DNA from: Tistlia sp040905785
GTDB lineage: Bacteria; Pseudomonadota; Alphaproteobacteria; Kiloniellales; DSM-21159
Reading direction: 5' to 3'
DNA: 64,000 nucleotides
NCBI RefSeq assembly: GCF_040905785.1
Contig: NZ_JBBDQW010000061.1
Span: forward strand, 1-64,000
The notes under the pieces were generated by a model. The model had not been told where the DNA came from. It searched no databases and saw only the letters and a program-made list of their open reading frames with translations. Shown piece by piece: positions 24,826 to 32,727 of this stretch. Position 1 is the first letter of the stretch, and the number at the start of each line of letters is the position of its first letter. A program made the position numbers and the translations under genes.

Positions 24826-26172
24826 ATGTCAGTGGAAACCCGATCGCTCGACCATCTCGTCTCGATCGAGAGCGGCACGGTCAGCCGGGAGCTCTTCGTC
24901 AATCGCGACATCTACGATCAGGAGCTGGAGTCGATCTTCGGGCGCGCCTGGCTGCTTGTCGGCCACGAGAGCCTGATCCCGAACCCCTTCGACTTCTTCC
25001 TGTCGCGCATGGGCGAGGATTCGGTGATCCTGACCCGAGACCGCAAGGGCGAGGTCCACGTACTGCTGAACAGCTGCATGCACCGCGGCATGAAGGTCTG
25101 CCGTTACGACAAGGGCAATGCGCGCAGCTTCACCTGCCCCTATCACGGCTGGAGCTACTCGGTCGACGACCGCGTCGCCGAGCAGCCGGGCCAGCTGGTC
25201 GGGGTGCCCGGCTTCGAGGAGCACTACCACTGCCAGCTGGACAAGAAGGCCTGGGGCCTCGTCCGCTGCCCGAAGGTGGTCAACTACAAGGGGACGATCT
25301 GGGCGAGCTGGGACGAGAACGCGCCGCCCTTTCTCGACTACCTCGGCGACATGAAGCTCTACCTCGACGCCGCGCTGGACCACCGCGACGGCAGCGAGGG
25401 CGGCTCGGAGGTCATCGGCGGCGTGCAGCGCTGGCGGATTCCCTGCAACTGGAAGTTCGCGCCGGAAAACTTCATCGGCGACCACTACCACAACATCAGC
25501 CACCGCTCGGTCGACCTCGTCGGCATCGGCCCGAGCGCCGGCCGAGGGCGGCGCGACAACGAGGGCTTCGAGAGCCTGATCATCGGCTTCCCGGAGCTCG
25601 GCCACGGCGTCATCGGCGCGCTGCCGCACTACGAGGAGCGTCCCTACCATCCGGCCTACACCAACAGCCCGGTGGCCCAGGAATATCACCGCGAAGTCTA
25701 CGAGCGGCGGGTCAGGAACCTGGGCAAGGAGAGGCGCGTGCTGACCGGGGCGGCGACGATTTTCCCGAACATGTCGTTCCACGGCATCCAGCCGCGGACC
25801 CTGGCCATCTTCCATCCCCAGGGCCCGACCGAGATGGAGATGTGGCGCTTCTACCTGGTCGACAAGGACGCGCCTCCGGAGGTCCGCGACGTGTTGCGGC
25901 ACTATTTCCTGCGCTACTCCGGACCGGGCGGCCTGACCGAGTCCGACGACATGGAGAACTGGAGCTACGCCACCGAGGCGAGCAAGGGCAGGATGGCCCG
26001 TCGCCACCCTTACAACTACCAGATGGGGATGGGTTACGCGAAGCCGGTCGAGGGCCTGAAGGGCGCGGTCAACGGCGGCGACACGACCGAGGAGAACGCG
26101 CGCATCTTCTACAATCGCTGGCGCCAGTTCATGGAAGGCCGGGGCTGGTCCGAGCTCATGGGCCGGAACTGA
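24826..26172 (+). CDS. aromatic-ring-hydroxylating dioxygenase alpha subunit (Rieske)
   Basis: 448 residues, ATG 24826. The Rieske cluster motif is CMHRG ... CPYHGW at about residues 85-107. The mononuclear iron site is in ENFIGDHYHNISHRS, with Asp and two His. It is a large-subunit type followed 17 bases later by a beta-subunit gene, as in benzoate, biphenyl or naphthalene dioxygenases. The enzyme adds both oxygens of O2 to an aromatic ring to give a cis-diol, using electrons from the reductase and ferredoxin encoded downstream. No diol dehydrogenase or ring-cleavage gene is adjacent, so the substrate and route are not defined. Confidence 0.92.
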   Translation: MSVETRSLDHLVSIESGTVSRELFVNRDIYDQELESIFGRAWLLVGHESLIPNPFDFFLSRMGEDSVILTRDRKGEVHVLLNSCMHRGMKVCRYDKGNARSFTCPYHGWSYSVDDRVAEQPGQLVGVPGFEEHYHCQLDKKAWGLVRCPKVVNYKGTIWASWDENAPPFLDYLGDMKLYLDAALDHRDGSEGGSEVIGGVQRWRIPCNWKFAPENFIGDHYHNISHRSVDLVGIGPSAGRGRRDNEGFESLIIGFPELGHGVIGALPHYEERPYHPAYTNSPVAQEYHREVYERRVRNLGKERRVLTGAATIFPNMSFHGIQPRTLAIFHPQGPTEMEMWRFYLVDKDAPPEVRDVLRHYFLRYSGPGGLTESDDMENWSYATEASKGRMARRHPYNYQMGMGYAKPVEGLKGAVNGGDTTEENARIFYNRWRQFMEGRGWSELMGRN

Positions 26173-26189
26173 GGCGGGAGGGAACAGTC

Positions 26190-26738
26190 ATGCAGGCCGA
26201 AACGACCGCACAGCTCGACGAGCTGTTGCTGCATCGCGAGATCGAGGATTTCCTCCACACCGAGGCGGATCTTCTCGACCAGCGCCGCTTCAAGGAATGG
26301 CTCGAGCTGTGCGCCGACGACATCCGCTACTGGATGCCGCTGGTCTGGAACGTGCCCTTCGCCAAGCCCGAGCAGGAGTTCTCCGTCGAGAGGCAGGACT
26401 GCGCCTGGATCGACGAGGACAAGGTCACCTTGACGCAGCGCGTCAAGCAGCTCGCCACGGGGCTGCACTGGGCGGAGGAGCCGCGCTCGCGCGTCTCCCA
26501 CCTGGTCACCAACGTGCGCCTCGTCGAGGTGCGCCCCGATGCGCGGGCGCCGAAGGAGGTGGTGGTGCGCTCGCGCTTCCTGGTGTACCGCAACCGGCTG
26601 CAGGACGAGGTCGACATCTACGTGGGCAAGCGCCAGGACACGCTGCGCCGGGAGGCGGATGGCTGGAAGATCTGCCGGCGCGAGATCTACATCGACCAGA
26701 ACGTCCTGCTCGCGAAGAACCTGACGACCTTCTTCTGA
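26190..26738 (+). CDS. aromatic-ring-hydroxylating dioxygenase beta subunit
   Basis: 182 residues, ATG 26190. The protein has the SnoaL-like cystatin fold of small subunits: EIEDFLHTEADLLDQRRFKEW near residue 15-35 (EIEDFLHTEADLLD), then DDIRYWMPL, and the C-terminal GWKICRREIYIDQNVL. It is structural and forms the alpha3beta3 oxygenase with the preceding subunit. It lies between the alpha subunit and the IclR regulator in one operon. Confidence 0.92.
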   Translation: MQAETTAQLDELLLHREIEDFLHTEADLLDQRRFKEWLELCADDIRYWMPLVWNVPFAKPEQEFSVERQDCAWIDEDKVTLTQRVKQLATGLHWAEEPRSRVSHLVTNVRLVEVRPDARAPKEVVVRSRFLVYRNRLQDEVDIYVGKRQDTLRREADGWKICRREIYIDQNVLLAKNLTTFF

Positions 26739-26757
26739 GGCATCGCGCGAGGCGGGG

Positions 26758-27546
26758 ATGAGCCAGACCATCGACAGGGCGCTCGACGTGCTGGACTGCT
26801 TCCGCGAAGGCGGGGCCTTCAGCCTGAGCGAGCTCGGCGCGCGCAGCGGCCTGAGCGTGAGCACGGTGCATCGCATCGTCGCCGTGCTCGAGCGCCGCGG
26901 GGTGCTGATCCGCGATCCCCGCAGCCAGCAGTACATGGTCGGCCCGGACCTGGTCGCCATCGCCGCGCGGGCCGACACGGTGGCGCAGATCACGGCCCTG
27001 GCGCGGCCGCTGCTGGCCGAGCTGCGCGACGGCTGCGGGGAGACCAGCGTGCTGTCGCTCCTCGTCGGCGACCGACGGGTCGCGGTGGAGCAATGCGAGA
27101 GCAGCCACCAGCTGCGCCGCAGCGTCGACCTCGGCCGTCCGCTCGAGCTGCACTTCGGCAGCGCCGGCAAGGCCATGCTGGCGCATCTGCCCGATGCCGA
27201 GCGGGAGCGGCTGCTGCGGGGGCTGCCGCCGCTCGGCCACACGCCCTTCACGCACACCGACCCGCAGGCGCTGCGCGCCGAGCTCGAGGGCATCCGCCGC
27301 CGCGGCTTCGCGGTGAGCAAGAACGAGTACCTGATCGGCGTCACCTCGCTCGGCGCGGCAGTCTTCAATCGCGACGGCGCCGTGGTCGCGGCGCTGAGCG
27401 TCACCGGGCCGCTGTCGCGCCTGACGCCGAACCTCTATGGCAAGGTCGGCGCTGCCACCGCCGCCATGGCGCAAAAACTGACCCACGCCCTCGCCGGCCC
27501 GGGCGCGGCCGACTCCACCGCGACCGCCGCGGTACGGTCGGCATAG
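26758..27546 (+). CDS. IclR-family transcriptional regulator of the second Rieske operon
   Basis: 262 residues. The N-terminal winged helix (TIDRALDVLDCF, LSELGARSGLSVSTVHRIV) is followed by the IclR effector domain with LHFGSAGKAMLAHL, GFAVSKNEYLIGVTSLGAAV and VVAALSVTGP. It is embedded between the oxygenase genes and the electron-transfer genes, in the same direction, so it probably regulates its own operon through the AATGGAA palindrome at 24739-24758. The two IclR proteins in this window are only distantly alike. Confidence 0.9.
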   Translation: MSQTIDRALDVLDCFREGGAFSLSELGARSGLSVSTVHRIVAVLERRGVLIRDPRSQQYMVGPDLVAIAARADTVAQITALARPLLAELRDGCGETSVLSLLVGDRRVAVEQCESSHQLRRSVDLGRPLELHFGSAGKAMLAHLPDAERERLLRGLPPLGHTPFTHTDPQALRAELEGIRRRGFAVSKNEYLIGVTSLGAAVFNRDGAVVAALSVTGPLSRLTPNLYGKVGAATAAMAQKLTHALAGPGAADSTATAAVRSA

Positions 27547-27555
27547 GGCGTGGCA

Positions 27556-28728
27556 ATGACCGACTTCGAGGTGGCGATCGTCGGCGGCGGTCATGCCGGC
27601 GTCGAGCTGGCCGCGAGCCTGCGGCAGCGCGGCTTCGCTGGCGCCGTGGCGCTGCTTTGCGAGGATGCGGCGCTGCCCTACGACCGGCCGCCGCTGTCGA
27701 AGCAGTTGCTTGCCGGCAGCACCAGCCAGGACCGCCTGGCGCTACGCAGCGAGAGCTTCTACGAGCAGGTCGGCATCGACCTGCTGCTCGGCCAGCCAGC
27801 GGTGATGCTCGACCCGGAGGGGCGGCTGACGCTGGCGGACGGGCGCACCGTCTCCTTCGCGCGCTGCGTGCTGGCGACCGGGGCCGGCGCCCGCCGCCTG
27901 GGGCTGCCCGGAGAGTCGCTGCCGGGCGTCTTCCATCTGCGCAGCCTCGCCGACTCCCTGGCCCTGCGCGAGACCCTCTCTCCCGGGGCGCGCCTGGTCG
28001 TCATCGGCGGCGGCTTCCTCGGCCTCGAAGCGGCTTCCGCGGCACGCGCGCTCGGGGCTGAGGTCACCGTGGTCGAGACGGCGCCGCTGCTGATGGCAGG
28101 CAAGGTCTCGAAGGCCGTCGCGGCGGCCTTCGCCGACCTGCATCGAGCGGCCGGCATCGAGCTGCGGCTGGCCACGCGGGTCTCGCGGGTGCTCGGCGAG
28201 TCGCGGGCCGAAGGCGTCGAGACCGGCGAGGGGGAGCGGCTCGCCGCCGACGCCGTGCTGGTCGCGGTCGGCGCCACGCCGCGCGAACAGTTGGCGCGCG
28301 AGGCCGGCCTCGCCTGCGACGACGGCATTATTGTCGACGGCACGCTCAGGGCCTCGCGGGGCGCCGTCTTCGCCATTGGCGACTGCGCGCGCCCGGGCGG
28401 ACAGCGCCGGCTCGAGTCGGTCCACACGGCTGTCTCTCAGGCGCGCTGCCTGGCCGCGGCCTTCGCCGGCGCCACGCCGCCGGCCGTGCGTGCGCCCTAC
28501 TTCTGGTCCGAACAGCAGGGCGTCAAGCTGCAGATCGCCGGCTGCCTCGACCCGGCGCTGGCGAGCGAGGAGGTGCGCGTCGGGGAGCCGCCGCGCGGCT
28601 TCGCCGTCTACCGCCTGCAGGAGGGCAGGCTGGCGACAGTCGAGGCGGTCGGCCAGCCTGCGGCCTTCATCCGCGGCCAGCAGCTGATCGGACGCGCGAC
28701 GCGCGCCGAGCTTCCCTCTTCCACCTGA
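27556..28728 (+). CDS. FAD-dependent ferredoxin reductase of the dioxygenase system
   Basis: 390 residues; ATG 27556 with AGGG 7 bases upstream is preferred to the GTG at 27550. FAD motif VAIVGGGHAGVELAASLRQRG at the N-terminus (given in part: IVGGGHAGVELAASL), ALPYDRPPLSKQLL, NAD motif LVVIGGGFLGLEAASAARAL, and GAVFAIGDCA. The protein belongs to the BphA4/PdR/rubredoxin-reductase class (Pyr_redox_2 with reductase C). It takes electrons from NADH to the adjacent ferredoxin. With the alpha, beta and ferredoxin genes it makes a complete three-component class II dioxygenase system. Confidence 0.92.
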   Translation: MTDFEVAIVGGGHAGVELAASLRQRGFAGAVALLCEDAALPYDRPPLSKQLLAGSTSQDRLALRSESFYEQVGIDLLLGQPAVMLDPEGRLTLADGRTVSFARCVLATGAGARRLGLPGESLPGVFHLRSLADSLALRETLSPGARLVVIGGGFLGLEAASAARALGAEVTVVETAPLLMAGKVSKAVAAAFADLHRAAGIELRLATRVSRVLGESRAEGVETGEGERLAADAVLVAVGATPREQLAREAGLACDDGIIVDGTLRASRGAVFAIGDCARPGGQRRLESVHTAVSQARCLAAAFAGATPPAVRAPYFWSEQQGVKLQIAGCLDPALASEEVRVGEPPRGFAVYRLQEGRLATVEAVGQPAAFIRGQQLIGRATRAELPSST

Positions 28729-28745
28729 ACCGTTTCGAGGCGGCC

Positions 28746-29072
28746 ATGCCGAAAGCTCACTTTCTCCTGCCCGACGGCTCGAGCCGCACCATCGAGATCG
28801 AGGAGGGCTGGTCGCTGATGGAGGGCGCGCGCCAGGCGGGCATCCCGGGCGTCGTTGCCGAGTGCGGCGGCGGGCTGCTCTGCGCGACCTGTCACGTGCA
28901 CGTCGCCGAGGCGTGGAGCGAGCGGGTCGGCAGCGCCGAGGGCACGGAGGAAATGCTGCTGGAGCTTGCGCCGGGCCACGATGAGACCAGCCGGCTCAGC
29001 TGCCAGATCGTGGTCACCGAGGAGCTTGACGGCCTGACCGTCCGCGTGCCCGAGGAGCAGGCCGATGCCTGA
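28746..29072 (+). CDS. [2Fe-2S] ferredoxin, putidaredoxin/adrenodoxin type
   Basis: 108 residues. The cluster Cys residues are in ECGGGLLCATCHVHV and the distal Cys in RLSCQIVV, with the typical spacing of putidaredoxin-type ferredoxins. The N-terminus MPKAHFLLPDGSSRTIEIEE and EGWSLMEGARQAGIPG fit as well. It shuttles electrons from the reductase encoded just before to the Rieske oxygenase. It is notable that the ferredoxin is not of the Rieske type used by many biphenyl/naphthalene systems, which resembles carbazole- or dicamba-type class IIA systems. Confidence 0.92.
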   Translation: MPKAHFLLPDGSSRTIEIEEGWSLMEGARQAGIPGVVAECGGGLLCATCHVHVAEAWSERVGSAEGTEEMLLELAPGHDETSRLSCQIVVTEELDGLTVRVPEEQADA

Positions 29073-29138
29073 ACCCGCGATGGCCGGCGGTAGAGCGGCG
29101 CGGCAGCATTGTTAGTATGGAGAGATGGGGGTGACGTC

Positions 29139-29354
29139 ATGACCGCGGAGACCTTCAACCTGATCGAGATCGAGCCCGGCGCCAGGCTGCGCATGGCCAA
29201 CGGCGCCGTGGTCGAGGTCGTGGAGAACCCGGGAGACGGGATGTGGCTGTTCTGCCGCTATCTCGCGCACCCGGCCAACCCGGCGCTGATCGACGGCGGC
29301 GAGCATGCCGTCTTCGCCCAGGATCTCGTGGCCTACTACGAAGAGCAGTCGTGA
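29139..29354 (+). CDS. small conserved-looking hypothetical protein
   Basis: 71 residues from ATG 29139, with GGGGGTGA upstream; a start at 29109 is also in frame. The protein is acidic, without membrane segments. It has a beta-rich look: GARLRMANGAVVEVVENPGDGMWLF is broken here as GARLRMANGAVVEVVENPGD and MWLFCRYLAHP, and it ends FAQDLVAYYEEQS. I do not recognise a family. It lies between the ferredoxin gene and the dehydratase gene in the same direction, so it is probably part of the operon. Confidence 0.6.
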   Translation: MTAETFNLIEIEPGARLRMANGAVVEVVENPGDGMWLFCRYLAHPANPALIDGGEHAVFAQDLVAYYEEQS

Positions 29355-29397
29355 GCGTCCCCACAGCGGCGCCGAACCGGCGCAGGGAGAGGGTTTC

Positions 29398-31136
29398 GTG
29401 ACGGACGGTCCCGGGGGCATGCGCAAGGGCCTGGCGAACTACGGCGATCCGGCGTTCTCGCTGTTCCTGCGCAAGGCCTTCATCAAGGCGATGGGCTACA
29501 GCGACGACGCGCTGGACCGCCCGATCGTCGGCATCACCAACACCTACAGCGGCTACAACGGCTGCCATCGCACGGTGCCGGAGCTGGTGCAGGCGATCAG
29601 CCGCGGCGTGATGCTGGCGGGCGGCCTGCCGATCGAGTTCCCGACGCTGTCCATCCACGAGTCCTTCTCCTCGCCGACCTCCATGTACCTGCGCAACCTG
29701 ATGGCCATGGCGACCGAGGAGATGATCCGGGCGCAGCCGATGGATTCCGTCGTGCTGATCGGCGGCTGTGACAAGACCGTGCCGGCCCTGCTGATGGCCG
29801 CTGCCAGTGCCGACGTGCCGGCGATCCTGACGGTCACCGGGCCGATGCTGACCGGCGACTTCCGCGGCGAGCGCCTCGGCGCCTGCACCGACTGCCGGCG
29901 CCTGTGGCAGTCCTACCGGGCCGGCGAGATGAGCGAGGCGGACATCGTCGCCGCCGGCGACCGGCTGATGCCGACCGCCGGGACCTGCAGCGTCATGGGC
30001 ACGGCCAGCACCATGGCGCTGGCCGCCGAGGCGCTCGGCATGATGCTGCCGGGGGGGNNNNNNNNNNGGGCGGCGCCGCGATCCCGGCGCCGCACGCCGA
30101 CCGGCTGCGCCACGCCGAGGCCAGCGGCCGCCGGGCGGTCGCCCTGGCCGGGGCCGGCCCGCGGCCGCGCGAGATCATGACCGCCGCCAGCTTCCGCAAC
30201 GCCCTGCGCGTGCTGCAGGCGGTCGGCGGCTCGACCAACGGCCTGATCCACCTCGCCGCCGTCGCCGGCCGCTGCGGCCTCGACATCGACCTCGAGGCCT
30301 TCGACCGGCTGGGGCGCGAGACGCCGGTGCTGGTCGACCTCAAGCCGAGCGGCCAGTACTACATGCAGGACCTCTTCGCCGCCGGCGGCCTGCTGCCGAT
30401 CCTGCGCCAGCTGCGCCACCAGCTCGAGCTCGACTGTCCGACGGTCAGCGGCCGCACCCTGGGCGAGGAGATCGAGGCCGGGCCGCCGGACTGGCCGCAG
30501 CAGGTCGTGCGCCCCTTCGCGGCGCCGCTGTCGCCCCAGGGCGGGCTGCGCGTGCTGCGCGGCAACCTCGCCCCCGGCGGCGCCCTCATCAAGCGGTCGG
30601 CGGCCTCGCCGGCGCTGCTCAGGCACCGCGGCCGCGCCGTCGTCTTCGACTCCCTGGCCGACCTCGACGCCCGCATCGACAGCGACGAGCTCGAGGTCGC
30701 GGCCGAGGACGTGCTGCTGCTGCGCAACGCCGGCCCGCTCGGCGCGCCGGGCATGCCGGAATCGGGCTACATCCCGATCCCGCGCAAGCTGGCCCGCCAG
30801 GGCGTCAAGGACATGGTCCGCATCTCCGACGCCCGGATGAGCGGCACGGCCTTCGGCACCGTCGTGCTGCACGTCGCGCCGGAGGCCGCCGCCGGCGGCC
30901 CGCTCGGCCTGGTGCGCGACGGCGACCTGATCGAGCTGGACGTCGAGGCCGGCCGCCTCGAGCTGCTCGTCGCCGAGGAGGAGCTGGCGCGCCGGCGGGC
31001 CGAGGCCCCGGCGGCGAGCCCGCCCACGGCGGAGCGCGGCTACCTCAAGCTGTTCCTCGAGGAGGTGACGCAGGCGGACGAGGGCTGCGACTTCCGCTTC
31101 CTGCGGCCGCCCGGCCCGCGGGAGCGCACGCCGTAG
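29398..31136 (+). CDS. IlvD/Edd-family dehydratase, interrupted by an assembly gap
   Basis: The GTG at 29398 opens GMRKGLANYGDPAFSLFLRK; the [Fe-S] Cys motifs are GGCDKTVPA and LGACTDCRRLW, and TAGTCSVMGTASTMALAAEA follows before the Ns. After them the frame resumes at 30069 with GAAIPAPHADRLRH and runs to DARMSGTAFGTVVLHVAPEAA. The two parts sum to about 575 residues, the family's full length, so little is missing. The group includes dihydroxy-acid and sugar-acid (arabonate, xylonate, gluconate) dehydratases. Being next to a dioxygenase rather than ilv genes, a sugar-acid or hydroxyacid dehydratase is more likely. The apparent frame change is caused by the N run, not by mutation. Confidence 0.82.
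30058..30067. other. 10-N assembly gap inside the dehydratase gene
   Basis: Ten Ns lie within GGGGGGG-N10-GGG. The dehydratase frame before the gap has a codon boundary at 30058 and after it at 30069, so the true number of missing bases must be 2 modulo 3, not 10. The family usually reads LPGxAAxPA here, so the real gap could be as little as two bases. Confidence 0.95.
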
Positions 31137-31282
31137 GGCTCCCCCTCAGAACCCATCCGCGAAGGCGCGCACTCGCACGCTCCGCCTGTTGAAGGCCTCC
31201 CGGGCTTGTCCCATAGTGCCGCGCTTCAGGGGGCTGGCCGCCACCGGCGAAGGCGGGGCCAGCGAAGGGGGAAGGGCGAGGC

Positions 31283-32560
31283 GTGACGGCCGTCGGAATC
31301 GAAGCGATGAACCTCTACGGCGGCAGCGCCTACGTCGACGTGCTGGAGCTCGCGCGGCACCGCAGGCTCGACACGGCGCGCTTCGACAACCTGCTGATGA
31401 AGCAGAAGTCGGTGGCCCTGCCCTACGAGGATCCGGTGACCTTCGCGGTCAACGCCGCCAAACCGCTGATCGACGCCCTGCCGGAGGCGGAGAGGGACCG
31501 CATCGAACTGCTGATCACCTGCTCGGAGTCCGGCATCGACTTCGGCAAGTCGCTCAGCACCTACGTCCACCGCTGCCTCGACCTGAAGCGCAACTGCCGC
31601 CTGTTCGAGCTCAAGCAGGCCTGCTACTCGGGCACCGCGGGCCTGCAGATGGCGGCGAGCTTCGTGCTGTCCCAGGTCTCGCCGGGCGCCAAGGCCCTGG
31701 TCGTCGCCACCGACCTCTCGCGTTTCCTGGTCGCCGAGGACGGCGACGCCCTGACCATGGACTGGGCCTTCTTCGAGCCCAGCGGCGGCGCCGGCGCGGT
31801 CGCCTTCCTGGTCAGCGAGACGCCGGAGGTCTTCCAGCTCGACGTCGGCGCCAACGGCTACTACAGCTACGAGGTCATGGACACCTGCCGGCCGGTCGCC
31901 GACAGCGAGGCCGGCAACGTCGACCTGTCGCTGCTGTCCTACCTCGACTGCTGCAACGAGACCTTCCTGGAGTACTGCCGGCGGGTGCCCGAGGCCGACT
32001 ATCGGACGACCTTCCAGTACCTCTGCTTCCACACGCCCTTCGGCGGCATGGTCAAGGGCGCGCACCGCACCATGATGCGCAAGCACGCGCGTACCAACCG
32101 CGACGAGACCGAGCAGGATTTCGAGGCGCGCGTGCAGCCCGGCCTGACCTACTGCCAGCGGGTCGGCAACATCATGGGTGCCACGGTCCTGCTGTCGCTC
32201 GCCGGCGCCATCGACCGCGGCAGCTTCGAGACGCCGCGGCGGATCGGCTGCTTCTCCTACGGCTCGGGCTGCAGCTCGGAGTTCTACAGCGGCGTCGCGA
32301 CCGCGGCCGGCCAGGAGAAGCTGCGCGCGATGGACTTCGAGCGCCAGCTCGATGGCCGGCACCGGCTGTCGATGGCGGAGTACGAAGCGCTGCTCGCGGC
32401 CGGCGACACGGTGAAGTTCGGCACCCGCGACGTCGTCCTCGACACCGACCTCATCCCCGAGGTCTGGCAATCGATCCTGGCCGGCACCCGCGAGACCGCC
32501 GCCCCGCGCATCTTCCTGACCGAGATCAAGGGCTACCACCGGCAGTACGCCTGGGCGTGA
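31283..32560 (+). CDS. HMG-CoA synthase-like beta-branching enzyme (PksG/PedP type)
   Basis: 425 residues from GTG 31283 with GAAGGGCGAGG upstream. Catalytic residues are in the expected places: Glu near 82 in LLITCSESGIDFGKS, Cys114 in ELKQACYSGTAG and His250 in LCFHTPFGGMVKG. Members of this group in trans-AT clusters condense an acetyl group on a donor ACP with a beta-ketoacyl-ACP, the first step of installing a beta-methyl or exomethylene branch. The giant PKS gene, with two ECH domains and beta-branch-type ACPs, starts 167 bases downstream. A primary mevalonate-pathway role is unlikely because no mevalonate genes are near. Confidence 0.93.
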   Translation: MTAVGIEAMNLYGGSAYVDVLELARHRRLDTARFDNLLMKQKSVALPYEDPVTFAVNAAKPLIDALPEAERDRIELLITCSESGIDFGKSLSTYVHRCLDLKRNCRLFELKQACYSGTAGLQMAASFVLSQVSPGAKALVVATDLSRFLVAEDGDALTMDWAFFEPSGGAGAVAFLVSETPEVFQLDVGANGYYSYEVMDTCRPVADSEAGNVDLSLLSYLDCCNETFLEYCRRVPEADYRTTFQYLCFHTPFGGMVKGAHRTMMRKHARTNRDETEQDFEARVQPGLTYCQRVGNIMGATVLLSLAGAIDRGSFETPRRIGCFSYGSGCSSEFYSGVATAAGQEKLRAMDFERQLDGRHRLSMAEYEALLAAGDTVKFGTRDVVLDTDLIPEVWQSILAGTRETAAPRIFLTEIKGYHRQYAWA

Positions 32561-32727
32561 CCGGCGCCGAACCGCGCCGATTCGCGGGCGCTCTCGGGCG
32601 GCCTCGGCTTGCTATGGCGCCCGCTCGGCGGCACAGTGGCAGGGGGAGACCGCGCTGCGGGGCGCGGACCGGGGGGATCGGCCGCAGGCGGCCTTCCCAC
32701 AGCTGAAAGTGGGCAGGGCGCCGCTCG

